Below are positions 1-9,900 of a stretch of DNA of 64,000 nucleotides, one piece after another. The translations under genes and the position numbers were made by a program. The notes beneath the pieces are model-generated. The model did no database searches and was not told the origin of the DNA. It saw only the letters and a program-made list of their open reading frames with translations. The stretch is from contig JAFARO010000001.1 in assembly GCA_019245415.1 (NCBI GenBank), positions 87,784 through 151,783 on the forward strand, given 5' to 3'. Source of the stretch: Alphaproteobacteria bacterium (lineage in GTDB: Bacteria; Pseudomonadota; Alphaproteobacteria; Micropepsales; Micropepsaceae). Positions within the stretch are counted from its first letter, which is position 1; each line of letters starts with the position of its first letter.

Positions 1-369
1 GCTTACGGCATCTCGCTGCCCCTCGGCCAGCAGTTCGCGCTGCTCGGCCTGATGATGGTGATGTCCAAAGGCATGGCAGGGGTGCCCCGTGCCTCCATTG
101 TCGTCCTCGCCGCGGCGCTGCCCTATTCCAATTTGCCGGAAGCGGGAATCGCCCTCGTGCTCGCCGTCGACCAGGTGCTCGACATGGGCCGCAGCGCCAC
201 CAACATCGTCGGCAATTCCGTCGCCTGCGTCGTCGTCAGCGCCTGGAATGGAAAAACACATGATAAAGCAACGGCTTACGCCGACCAGCCGGTGTCCCCA
301 GGCACGAAACGCGCATCGTCGGTCTGTTGTCCAAGAAAATTTTCTGCGCCGGGAACTATTCGCTACTGA
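1..369 (+). CDS. Dicarboxylate/amino acid:cation symporter, C-terminal part (5' end outside window)
   Basis: The reading frame is open from base 1 and stops at 369, so only about 122 C-terminal residues are present. The visible part contains the segment MAGVPRAS and the stretch DQVLDMGRSATNIVGN, which match the last membrane region of the DAACS (GltP/DctA) family, where a conserved Asp and Asn help coordinate substrate and cation. These are inner-membrane secondary transporters that take up C4-dicarboxylates or glutamate/aspartate with Na+ or H+. The tail after residue 85 is polar and poorly conserved. Substrate cannot be decided from this fragment. The next gene begins 38 bases downstream on the same strand. 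Confidence 0.85.
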   Translation, partial: AYGISLPLGQQFALLGLMMVMSKGMAGVPRASIVVLAAALPYSNLPEAGIALVLAVDQVLDMGRSATNIVGNSVACVVVSAWNGKTHDKATAYADQPVSPGTKRASSVCCPRKFSAPGTIRY

Positions 370-407
370 CATCGTTGTCAGCCCGAAGTTGAAAGGGTTC
401 CAACACC

Positions 408-2084
408 ATGACTATCTCCAAGTGGCGCTTCTTCGCAGGCGCCGCGACGGTTTCGTTGTGTCTTGCGTCAACGCTGACCGCCCACGCCGCGACAGGCTGG
501 GTCAATACCCACACCCAGGCGATCCCATTGATACAGGCAAAATTGCTGGGCGCGCTCGACCCCTCGCAAACGCTGCGCATTACCGTGGCCCTGCAGATGC
601 AGAATACACAGGCCTTGCAGAACCTGGTGCAGCAGCAGGCGACGCCGGGCTCCGCCAATTTCAACAAATACATCACGCCCGCGCAGTTCAATGCCGGCTA
701 TGCGCCGAGCGATGCCTCGGTGAGCGCCGTGCAGGCCTATCTCGCAGCCGCGGGACTGACGGGCATTTCCGCCGCGCCCAACAAGCTCTTCGTCACGGCG
801 ACGGGCACCGCGGCACAGATCGAGGCGGCGTTCAACACGAGCCTCATGCGCTTCAAGCAGCGGGGCAAGGAAGTGTTCGTCAACGTTACGCCGGCGCAGG
901 TGCCGCAAGCGCTGGGCGGCATCGTTCTGTCGGTGCTCGGTCTCAACAATGTGCAGATGACGACCCCGATCACGCAATGCGACGTCTCCATCAAGGGATG
1001 TCTGCGCTTCAGCTACGATCCGGCGACCTATTGGAAAGCCTATGACGTCTCGCATGTGACCCGCGGCTACAAGACCGCGATCGCGATCATGGCGGAAGGC
1101 GACGTCACTGCGGTGATCCCGGATCTGCGCACGTTCGAATCGGCGATGAACCTGCCCGCGGTGAACGTCACGGTCGTGCCCGTCGGGCTGGCGAGCACGG
1201 ATACCGCCGGCGACGACGAATGGGATCTCGACACCCAGTACACCACCGGCATGGCCGGAAACGTAAAGAACCTTTACATCTACGACACGACGTCGCTCAC
1301 CGATCAGGACACCGCGCTCGAGTTCAATCGCTGGGCGACGGACGATCTCGCGCCGGTCGGCAACGCCTCCTTTGGGATCTGCGAGTTCTTCCCCTATCTC
1401 GACGGCACCATGGTGGCGGACGACCAGGTTTTCCTCGAGGCCGCCGCGCAGGGTCAGACGATGTTCTCCTCCACCGGGGACACCGGTTCCTTCTGCTCCG
1501 TCGGCACCAACGGCGTGCCGGCCGGCGCACCGTTCGTGGGCTATCCGGCGACATCGCCTTACGTCATCGGTGTCGGCGGTACGACGCTCGTCACCAACAA
1601 GAACGGCAGCTATAACAGCGAGATCGCCTGGTATGCGGGCGGCGGCGGCATCAGCCAGTTCGAGTACTCGCCCTATTGGCAATCTCCGGTCGTTCCGACC
1701 AACAACGGCCTGCCGGCGACGTTCCGCGCCATTCCCGACTTCTCGATGGATGCCGATCCCGACACGGGCGCCATCGTCTACGTCAACGGCGCGGTCGAAT
1801 ATATCGGCGGTACCAGCCTGTCCTCGCCGCTGGCCGCAGGCGCCTGGGCCCGTCTGCAGACCTCGTATAACAACGTGCTGGGCTTTGCTGCCCCCCGGCT
1901 TTACGCGGGCTATCCTGCATTCGGCTCGACGGGAGGTCCGACCGGCATAACCCAGAAGGTGGACGGGTTCAACGACGTCCTTGTGGGATCCGACGGCCTT
2001 TACACCGCCCTGCCGAATTACGATTTCACCACCGGCATGGGCTCGCTGGACGTCGCCCAGAAGCAGCCCTTGTTGCCCCACTAA
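408..2084 (+). CDS. S53 family (sedolisin/kumamolisin) secreted serine-carboxyl peptidase
   Basis: The 558-residue precursor starts at an ATG preceded by AAAGGG. Residues 1-27 form a Sec-type signal peptide ending in AHA-A. A pro-domain follows (roughly 30-190, with a TPAQFNAGYAPS segment typical of pro-kumamolisin), then the catalytic domain. The catalytic set is visible: E271 and D275 in EWDLD, D358 in STGDTGS as the oxyanion Asp, and nucleophile S470 in GGTSLSSP. The family works at acidic pH and self-activates by removing the pro-domain. The protein is expected to be exported and to degrade extracellular protein. No peptide transporter adjoins it; the opp genes lie about 17 kb away. Confidence 0.93.
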   Translation: MTISKWRFFAGAATVSLCLASTLTAHAATGWVNTHTQAIPLIQAKLLGALDPSQTLRITVALQMQNTQALQNLVQQQATPGSANFNKYITPAQFNAGYAPSDASVSAVQAYLAAAGLTGISAAPNKLFVTATGTAAQIEAAFNTSLMRFKQRGKEVFVNVTPAQVPQALGGIVLSVLGLNNVQMTTPITQCDVSIKGCLRFSYDPATYWKAYDVSHVTRGYKTAIAIMAEGDVTAVIPDLRTFESAMNLPAVNVTVVPVGLASTDTAGDDEWDLDTQYTTGMAGNVKNLYIYDTTSLTDQDTALEFNRWATDDLAPVGNASFGICEFFPYLDGTMVADDQVFLEAAAQGQTMFSSTGDTGSFCSVGTNGVPAGAPFVGYPATSPYVIGVGGTTLVTNKNGSYNSEIAWYAGGGGISQFEYSPYWQSPVVPTNNGLPATFRAIPDFSMDADPDTGAIVYVNGAVEYIGGTSLSSPLAAGAWARLQTSYNNVLGFAAPRLYAGYPAFGSTGGPTGITQKVDGFNDVLVGSDGLYTALPNYDFTTGMGSLDVAQKQPLLPH

Positions 2085-2098
2085 TACGTGTCGCCAAC

Positions 2099-2132
2099 GC
2101 CGACGGCCGACCGCGACGCGGTCGCCGTCGGC
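2099..2132. terminator. Strong hairpin between convergent genes, probable terminator
   Basis: The 56-bp gap between the S53 gene and the converging amidohydrolase gene holds a long GC-rich stem-loop. The left arm is GCCGACGGC then GACCGC with one bulged C, the loop is GAC, and the right arm is GCGGTC then GCCGTCGGC: 15 paired bases. There is no long T tract on either side, so strict Rho-independent termination is uncertain, but the position between converging genes fits a bidirectional terminator. Confidence 0.6.
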
Positions 2133-2140
2133 GGCGCGAT

Positions 2141-3688
2141 TTAGACGAGCTTCGCGATCTCCGCCTTTATGTCAGCCGGGATGTTGATTGCAGCTTTGAT
2201 GCGGTCGAAATATTTTGGATCGCCCGCGATGGTGAGCGGGTCAAGCTCGACCGGAACCGTCGGCAGCGGTGCGGCCGCCATCAGCATCGTGCGGTGCATG
2301 TCGCCCCATTGATTGGGGTCGAGGTCGAACGGCTCGTCCTCCTGCTCGTCGAAATCAAGCGCCCAGCTTTGCGGCGCGCGCGCCGCCATCATCATCGGCT
2401 TCTTGGCGACCAGATCGGGCAAACGCTCCAGTCCGTCGGCGAGGGCTGCCGTGGCTTGCGCGAGCGTGACGAAGCTCAGGTCCGGGTCCTTGTCGAAGGC
2501 GGCCATGTGGACGTGGGACCCGACATGAACGGTCTCGGCCCCTGGCGCGAGCGTCTTCATCAAGCTCGAGCGGCCGTATTTCGGCGCGCCATCGATCACC
2601 ACCAGCGCGATATCGCCTTCCTTCGCCTGGCGCAGCTTTGAATAAGGATCTCCGGCCGTACCCGAGACGACCGTGAGGTCGGCGAGCTTGCCCACCTCGA
2701 TGGAGCCCAGCAGCGCATCCCATTTCAGGATGCGCGCCGGAACGATGGTGACGGCGGCAACGAGGTCCTTGTCGGAGAAGCCGAGGTTGCGGACCTGGCT
2801 CACGATATGCGCGACCTTGAGCTCGGCCAGCAGGTTCTTGCTGCCGGAAGGCGACCAGTCCGAACCCAGTGAGACTTTGCAGCCGGAGCTGCGCGCGACG
2901 TCCACCTGCGTGGTGTCACCATAGAGCAGCAGATTGCTCAGCGGCGACCACACCACCGATGCGCCGGCCTTGCCGAGCACGTCGAAATCCGCCGCGCCCC
3001 TAAGCGCCGTGCAATGGATGCCCGCGAGCGCGTCCGACACGGCCCATTCACCCTTGTCGTTCTTAAGCGAGAGGAAGTGCTTGCGCGCTGCGTCGCTGGT
3101 GCCCTCGGCAAGATGGAGCAGCATGCAGCTCGCCTTCTTGAGCTCTTCGTCGAACTTGGTCCAGCTCGAGGCCGCGACGTCGGGCACGCTTGTATTGGCG
3201 CCTTTCAACCCCGCCGCGCGGGGCACTTCGACGATGCGGATTGCGCCTTCGTAGTACTTCTTGATCGAACCCGCCTTGGAAAGGCCGATGCCCTGTGACG
3301 TTGTCACGCCGCCGAACAGGCATTTTGCCTCGACATAGCGCGTGATGGCGGGAAGCAGGTTCGGGTCCTGGCCCAGCGTGTTGGGCGGCAGGCTGACGCG
3401 GCGTTTGTAGTCCGGATCGCTCTGCCATTGCTCCCGCGCGCCGTATTTCTTGGGAACCGTCCAAAGGGTGAGGATGTCGTAGCTGAGGTGGTTGTGGAGC
3501 TCGATCATGCCGGGATAGATGGTGCCACCGGTATCGGTCGCCGCAACGAGCTTGTAGTCGTCGGGCAGCGGATCGCTCGGCTTCAGCACATGTTCGATCT
3601 TGTTCTCGGCGATGCAGACACGGCCACGCGCGATGACGTCGAACGCCGCGTTCATCGTCACCACCGTGCCCGAAAGGATGCGCTTCAT
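2141..3688 (-). CDS. Amidohydrolase superfamily protein (TRZ/ATZ/guanine-deaminase-like)
   Basis: This 515-residue protein has the metal-dependent amidohydrolase layout: an N-terminal beta segment (residues 1-58), the HxH metal motif H65-N-H67 after the PGMIE lead, H192 in LLHLAEG, H225 in GIHCTAL and D277 in LGSDWSP, then a C-terminal beta part. This set resembles the deaminase/chlorohydrolase branch acting on ring amidines or amides. The start at 3688 is preferred over an upstream in-frame ATG because it overlaps the stop of the preceding gene by four bases (ATGA), implying translational coupling. The last 130 residues are an acidic extension not explained by the core fold. No export signal is seen. 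The substrate is unknown. Confidence 0.82.
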   Translation of the reverse strand: MKRILSGTVVTMNAAFDVIARGRVCIAENKIEHVLKPSDPLPDDYKLVAATDTGGTIYPGMIELHNHLSYDILTLWTVPKKYGAREQWQSDPDYKRRVSLPPNTLGQDPNLLPAITRYVEAKCLFGGVTTSQGIGLSKAGSIKKYYEGAIRIVEVPRAAGLKGANTSVPDVAASSWTKFDEELKKASCMLLHLAEGTSDAARKHFLSLKNDKGEWAVSDALAGIHCTALRGAADFDVLGKAGASVVWSPLSNLLLYGDTTQVDVARSSGCKVSLGSDWSPSGSKNLLAELKVAHIVSQVRNLGFSDKDLVAAVTIVPARILKWDALLGSIEVGKLADLTVVSGTAGDPYSKLRQAKEGDIALVVIDGAPKYGRSSLMKTLAPGAETVHVGSHVHMAAFDKDPDLSFVTLAQATAALADGLERLPDLVAKKPMMMAARAPQSWALDFDEQEDEPFDLDPNQWGDMHRTMLMAAAPLPTVPVELDPLTIAGDPKYFDRIKAAINIPADIKAEIAKLV

Positions 3689-4503
3689 GGAATGATGCCG
3701 TTCGGCACGGTGATCTGGATCGTCTTGCGTTTGGCAGCCGGCGTAGTGCCGACGCGGGACGCCCAGCCGTCTTGCAGCCGCATCCATCCGGGCGTCCCTG
3801 CGGGCAGATCGATCGCCGGGATGTCAGGCTTGTCGGCCGCGGTGAAGGCGGTGCCGTAGGGCACGAAGGGCCGGTTGGCATCGGGGTGCTTTATCGCGCT
3901 TCGCAAAGCGGCGATCGCGGTGTTCCACTCCGACAACAGCTGAGTGGTATTCTTGGCCTGCACCGTCTTGGAAGGCGAACTGCTCTCCGGCCAGGTCGGA
4001 TGCTTGACGTGTTGATAGGCGACAGCGGGAACCGCCTTGCCTGCCGCCGACTGCAGCCAATGCTGCCACGCCTTGTCGGCCAAGCCGCCAAGCGCGACCA
4101 CCGCTTCGATCCGGTTCGCGGCGAGCAGTGCTGCGATCCACCGCTCGCGATAGGCCGCGATGCCGGCATCGCCGGAATGTCTGTCGCCACCGGTCTGTCC
4201 ATAGACGCTGTAGAGAAACGTGTTGATCATGATGTATGAGGTGTCGATCCCGCACTTCGCCATGAAGCCCTGAAAGCGGCGCCCGGCCTCGCCGACGAGG
4301 ATGCGGCGCAGCACGCCTTCGGTCTGTGCGGGATCCTGACCGATCACCAGCATGCGCGCGGAGCCGCCAAGCCTTCCGCGATAGAAGATCGGCCCCCATT
4401 CGGTGCGGAAATCCGCGAAAGGATAGATGCTCGCATCGGGGTAGTTGGACATCAGCTCCAGCAACACCGCGGACTGCGGTCCGGGATCGAAAGACGTACT
4501 CAT
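3685..4503 (-). CDS. Uracil-DNA glycosylase superfamily protein
   Basis: The 272-residue protein carries LVIGQDPAQTE (GQDPA at 55-59), the motif-1 position of uracil-DNA glycosylase superfamily folds, and a C-terminal region with H165 and H168 in YQHVKHPTWP, consistent with motif 2. The motif-1 sequence differs from classical Ung (GQDPYH), so it belongs to a divergent branch and uracil excision should not be assumed. The ATG at 4503 is chosen because GAGGT lies 6-8 bases upstream; an ATG 33 bases earlier lacks a ribosome site. It is the first gene of a two-gene operon with the amidohydrolase, overlapping it by ATGA. Confidence 0.75.
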   Translation of the reverse strand: MSTSFDPGPQSAVLLELMSNYPDASIYPFADFRTEWGPIFYRGRLGGSARMLVIGQDPAQTEGVLRRILVGEAGRRFQGFMAKCGIDTSYIMINTFLYSVYGQTGGDRHSGDAGIAAYRERWIAALLAANRIEAVVALGGLADKAWQHWLQSAAGKAVPAVAYQHVKHPTWPESSSPSKTVQAKNTTQLLSEWNTAIAALRSAIKHPDANRPFVPYGTAFTAADKPDIPAIDLPAGTPGWMRLQDGWASRVGTTPAAKRKTIQITVPNGIIP

Positions 4504-4746
4504 GGCACCTCGCGGGATGGGGATTTCGACGAACAAGCGGAAGCGCAGAAAAGAAACGCACGCTGGAACAGCTACTATTATAGCGTGTATACTGCGACTA
4601 ACTCAACGAACATGCAAGCAGGCACGCCTCCGGCAGCGTGCGCGCGAGCGAGCGGCAGAGGGGCAGCAAGATACCTCACGAACCCGTGGCTTTACGCCTC
4701 GCTTTCGCATGCTAGCCTTTGTCGAATTGTTTCCGCGAGAAATCCC

Positions 4747-6804
4747 ATGACGAGAATTTCCCGCCGGGCGTTGCTGGCCATGGCAGCGGCCTATGGCGCG
4801 ACCGCAGCTCTCGCGAAGGCTCCGACAATGTCGCGCAGCGGATGGCGCGAAGCGCGGGAGTTTTTCCCGGAAGGCGTGGCGTCCGGCGATCCCGACAGCA
4901 CGAGCGTCATTCTGTGGACACGCCGGCCTTATGCCCCCGGACACAAGGCGCCCCGGCTGATCGTCGAAGTCGCGGAGGATCGCGCGTTCGAGCGGGTTGT
5001 CGCCACCACGACAGCGAATGCGCTGGAAGAATCCGATTGGACGACGCGTATCCTCGTCGGCGGCCTGAAGCCAGCAACGGAATACTGGTATCGCTTCACC
5101 GATGGAGAAGGAAATGGCAGCCGCATCGGCCGCACGATCACCGCGCCCGCTGACGACGATCCGCGCCGTGTGAACTTCGCCTTCGTCTCCTGCCAGAACG
5201 CGAATTACGGCGCGCAGAACGCGTATCGCCGCATGATCCATGAAGACCGGCGCGCTTCGCCGGAAGACAAACTCGCCTTCGTGCTGCATCTGGGCGATTT
5301 CATCTACGAGCTCGTGTGGTATCCGGAAGATCGCACCAAGGGCTATTATGACCGCAAAATCCGCGACATCGTGCGCTACGAACACGGCGAGAAGCATGCC
5401 GATTTTCATGTCCCCACCACCGTGGCGGACTATCGTGCGGTCTATAAGGCCTATCTGCATGATCCGGACATCCAGGACGCGCGTGCCTACTTCCCCTTCG
5501 TGCCCATGTGGGACAATCACGAATTCTCGTGGCAGGGCTGGCAGTCTCTGGTGAGCTTCGGAAAGGGGGATATTCCCGCACAGACGCGCAAAGTCATGGC
5601 GATGCAGGCGTGGTTCGAGGTTCACCCCGCGCGCGTCACGAAGAAAAACCCATCGCTGGAGAAATTCGATCCGCCCGTCGTGGTAGATGCGCCGATCACG
5701 GCATTCGACGAGCATGGGTTGGGCGCCGAACCCAACAACGTCATCGCCGTGAACAGTCTCATCGGCTATCGCGCGTTGCGTTTCGGAAAGAATCTCGAAC
5801 TCATTCTGACCGACCAACGCTCCTATCGCTCGAAAGAGCCCACCGGCGATCCCGCGACGGCGGCGCTGCAGGAGCTTCCATTTTTTCCGGAAGACGTTCA
5901 GATCGTCCTCGACGCCGGTCGCGAGGCGAATGGCGGCAGACCACCGGAGAAAATCAAGTTCGGCACGATTGAGATCGCCAATTTCCGGAAGGACCAGCCT
6001 GCGCAGACCGTGCTCGGCGCCACGCAGAAAGCATGGTTCATCGACAAGCTGAAGGCGTCGCAAGCGACATGGAAAGTCTGGGGCAACACACAAGCCACGC
6101 TGGACATGCGCGCAGATCCGCACAATCTGCCGGACGGCATGGGCAAGAAGTGGCCCGACGAAAGCTATGGCGGCTTTGGCGGCGGCGAGCCCTGCACCGC
6201 TTATGTCGAGCGCAATGCAATCTACGACGTGATAGCGCGTGAAGGCATCACCGGTTTTGCCACCGTCGCGGGCGATCGCCACAGCTTCTGGGCCGGCGTG
6301 GCGACGAAATCGCTACCGCCGCGCGGTTTCGAGCCGGTTGGCGTTGCCTTTGTCACCGGCTCACTGTCGGCGCCAGGCATGGCCGAATCCCAAGAGCACA
6401 ATTTCCCCAAGGATGAACCGTTGCGCGCCCTGTTCCTCGCGGATCGCGAGGGCGGCAAATTTGAAACCACCGTGAACTTGACGCTGCATCACGGCGTGCG
6501 CGCGGCGCTGGAATATGCGCGAAGCGGTGACATCGCCAAGGCGCGCGCGTTGCGAAATTCCGAAAACGCTCCGCATGTCTCGTTCGTCGACATGGGCGGG
6601 CACGGCTATGGTGTGGTGCGCGCAAGCCTGGACCGCATGGACACCGAGTTCGTTTGCATTCCGCGCCCGATCGAACGGGCTTCCACCGACGACGGCGGCC
6701 CCTTGCGCTATCGCGTCCTACATTCCGCCAAGCTGTGGGCCAAGGGCGAACGGCCGGTTTTGGAGCAGACTGTCCTCGAAGGCGATCCCAAGCTGTCAGT
6801 CTGA
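4747..6804 (+). CDS. phoD: PhoD-type alkaline phosphatase, Tat-exported
   Basis: The 685-residue protein begins with a twin-arginine signal (SRRALLAMAAAYG), as expected for PhoD enzymes that fold and load Ca/Fe before export. The N-terminal PhoD domain has EGVASGDPDSTSVILWTR near residues 40-57. The metallophosphatase core shows HLGDFIYE (D184), DNHE (D256, N257, H258) and AGDRHSFW. The product is expected to be periplasmic or secreted and to release phosphate from phosphomonoesters or diesters. The start is set at the signal peptide; the frame is open further upstream but that part is not conserved-looking. A TATACT -10-like box at 4588-4593 lies in the leader; no Pho box was recognised by eye. 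Confidence 0.9.
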   Translation: MTRISRRALLAMAAAYGATAALAKAPTMSRSGWREAREFFPEGVASGDPDSTSVILWTRRPYAPGHKAPRLIVEVAEDRAFERVVATTTANALEESDWTTRILVGGLKPATEYWYRFTDGEGNGSRIGRTITAPADDDPRRVNFAFVSCQNANYGAQNAYRRMIHEDRRASPEDKLAFVLHLGDFIYELVWYPEDRTKGYYDRKIRDIVRYEHGEKHADFHVPTTVADYRAVYKAYLHDPDIQDARAYFPFVPMWDNHEFSWQGWQSLVSFGKGDIPAQTRKVMAMQAWFEVHPARVTKKNPSLEKFDPPVVVDAPITAFDEHGLGAEPNNVIAVNSLIGYRALRFGKNLELILTDQRSYRSKEPTGDPATAALQELPFFPEDVQIVLDAGREANGGRPPEKIKFGTIEIANFRKDQPAQTVLGATQKAWFIDKLKASQATWKVWGNTQATLDMRADPHNLPDGMGKKWPDESYGGFGGGEPCTAYVERNAIYDVIAREGITGFATVAGDRHSFWAGVATKSLPPRGFEPVGVAFVTGSLSAPGMAESQEHNFPKDEPLRALFLADREGGKFETTVNLTLHHGVRAALEYARSGDIAKARALRNSENAPHVSFVDMGGHGYGVVRASLDRMDTEFVCIPRPIERASTDDGGPLRYRVLHSAKLWAKGERPVLEQTVLEGDPKLSV

Positions 6805-6978
6805 ACGCGGGGCTGCGCAAAGATGGGCAAACGCTGTGTCGTCGATTTGCGGATTGATGCCGCTCCCGATCTTCGACATTTGGGACTGGGACAGCGGCCA
6901 TTCGTGAAACAGTTTGCTCTGTGGACGCCCGCGCGTTGCTTACCGCGTGTGCGCAGTTCCAGCCGGAAAAACTTCACA

Positions 6979-9900
6979 CTACAAAGCCACAGCCTCATCA
7001 GACACAATCGTTCTCACCCCATCCCTCATTCGTGAAATCGGCTTGCCTTCGGCCCATTGGGAGCCCTTGGGATGAACAATCCAAAACTTGTCTGGCGAAT
7101 TGATCCCCATCAAGGATGCTGCCCATCGCGACCCTGTCGCTTCGTAGTGCATACGAATCCAATTCCAGAGATCGCGATATTCCGTGTCGCATGTCAGCCT
7201 TCGGCAGACCACGCTATCGGGGTTGATGTGCTGCTCCAGCGTGCCGTCGCTGTCGTAGACATAGGCGACACCGCCCATCATGCCGGCGGCGAAATTGTCG
7301 CCCGGCGTGCCCAAGATTACCGCCGTGCCGCCCGTCATGTATTCGCAGCCATTCGATCCGCAGCCTTCGATCACACAGACGGCACCGGAATTGCGCACCG
7401 CGAAGCGCTCGCCCGCTTGCCCTTCCGCGAACAGGAAGCCCGACGTCGCACCATAGAGCGTCGTATTGCCGATGATCGTGTTCTCGCGTGGCACGAACCG
7501 CGTCGCGCGCGGCGGCTTCAGAACGATGGTCGCGCCGGACAGGCCTTTACCGACATAGTCGTTGGCGTCACCTTCGACCTCAATTCGCACCCCCTGCACG
7601 CCAAACGCACCGAGCGACTGGCCGCATGAGCCGAACAGCTTGAGCGTGACACTGCCCGGCGCAAGTCCGGTCAATCCCCATTTTCGCACGATCGCCGATG
7701 ACAACCGCGTCCCAATGGAGCGCTGCGTATTCTGCACCTCAAACGCCATTTCAACCTTCTTGCCGCGTTTCAGCGCCGCGACTGCGCTCTGGGCGATATC
7801 GGTGTCGAGCGTCGGAAGTACTTCGTTTCGTTGCTTACGGGTGGAAACGCGCGAGCCTCGCGTGTCGGCCCGACAAAGCAACGAATTCAGATCGAGTTCA
7901 TCGAGATCCGCAGAGCCACGGCTCTTCTGATAGAGCAGATCGGTGCGCCCGATCACCTCGCCCAGCGACCGCGCTCCGAGCGACGACAATATCTCGCGCA
8001 CCTCTTGCGCGATGAAGCGGAACAGGTTGATGACCTTTTCCGGCGTGCCGGTGAATTTCGCGCGCAGACTTTCGTCCTGCGTACATATGCCAACCGGACA
8101 CGCGTTGGAATGACATTGCCTGACCAAGAGGCACCCCATCGCGACCAGCGACGCCGTGCCGATGGCGTATTCCTCCGCGCCCAACAGCGCCGCCATCACA
8201 ATGTCGCGACCGGTGCGCAATCCGCCGTCGGCGCGCAAGGTCACGCGCTCGCGCAATCCGTTGAGCGTGAGGATCTGGTTGGCCTCACTGAGGCCGACTT
8301 CCCAGGGAAGCCCGGCGAACTTGATCGAGCTTTGCGGCGACGCGCCGGTACCGCCACCATGGCCCGCGATATGGATGATATCGGCTTTGGCTTTCGCCAC
8401 GCCGGACGCGATGGTGCCGACCCCGCTCGCCGACACGAGCTTCACGCACACCCGCGCTTCGGGATTGATCTGCTTCAGGTCATAGATGAGCTGTGCCAGA
8501 TCCTCGATGGAATAGATGTCGTGGTGCGGCGGCGGCGAGATCAGCGTCGTGCCCGATACCGCGTGGCGAAGGCGCGCGATCATCCCGGTCACTTTAAATC
8601 CCGGAAGCTGGCCGCCCTCGCCGGGCTTGGCACCTTGTGCGATCTTGATCTCGATCTCACGGCAGGCGTTGAGATATTCCGCCGTGACGCCGAAGCGGCC
8701 CGATGCGATCTGCTTCACCTGCGAATTGGCCTCGGTGCCGAAATGCTGCGGATCCTCGCCACCTTCGCCGGAATTGGAACGCGTCCCAATGCGGTTCATC
8801 GCGATATTGAGCGTCCTGTGCGCCTCCGGCGACAGCGCGCCCAACGACATGCCCGGAGTGACGAAGCGCGCAAAGATGTCTTCCGCCGGCTCGACCTCAT
8901 CCAGCGGCGCCGGCTCGATCGGCAGGCGGATGCTCATCAGATGGCGCAAGGACACCGGTGCCTGTGCATCGACGCCTTCGGAATATTTCTTGTAGAGACC
9001 GTAGGAATTCCTCTGTACCGCGCTTTGCAGCCGATGGATCAGCGTCGCGCTGTCGCCATGCGCCTCGCCCGATGCACGCGCACGGTAGAAACCGCCAACC
9101 GGAAGCACATCCTCGTCCAGCGCCTCGCGATGCAGCTTCGCCGCGCGCGCAGCAATACCGGAGAAACCGATGCCGGAAATGCGGCTCGGCATGCCGGGGA
9201 AAATATCGGCGACCATCGAGCGCGAGAGACCGAGCGCTTCGAAATTGTATCCGCCGCGATAGGACGAAATCACCGAGATACCCATTTTCGAGATGATCTT
9301 GAGCAACCCCGCGCTCATCGCATCGAGATAGCGCTTCACGCATTGGCCGAGCGTGAGATCGCCGAACAGCCCGCGCGCATGGCGGTCCGCGATGCATTCC
9401 TGCGCGAGATAGGCGTTCACGGTCGTGGCGCCTACGCCGATCAACACCGCGGCATAATGCGTGTCGAGACAATCTGCGGCGCGCACATTGATCGATACCT
9501 GGCTGCGCAATCCGTTGCGCAACAGATGCGAATGCACGGCGCCAGTTGCCAGGATCATCGGGATCGGCGCCCGGTCCGGCGCGATACGCTCGTCGGTCAG
9601 GATCAGATGGCTGAAACCGTCCTTCACTGACTGTTCCGCTTCCGCTCGGATGTGCGCGATGGCCTGCTCCAGCGCCTCGCCTTCCGGAATCCCAGGCGCA
9701 ATCGGGAAAACGCAATCGATCTCCTTGAATTTTCCGGTGAGGTGATCGCGGATGCGTTCATACATGCCGTTGGAGATGATCGGGGTCTCCAGCACAAAGA
9801 CTTCCGCCTGCTTCTCGTCCTGTGCCAGAACGTTGCCGAGATTGCGAAAACGCGTCTTCAAGCTCATCACGCGGTCCTCGCGCAGCGAGTCGATCGGCGG

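Noticed and set aside
468..2081. 537-codon minus-strand frame opposite the S53 protease
   Set aside because: Arg/Gly-rich shadow typical of GC-rich antisense; the plus strand has signal peptide and all catalytic residues.
4588..4593. TATACT as a phoD promoter -10 box
   Set aside because: Only a weak -35 (TGGAAC-like) at the right distance; kept as a remark and not as a feature.
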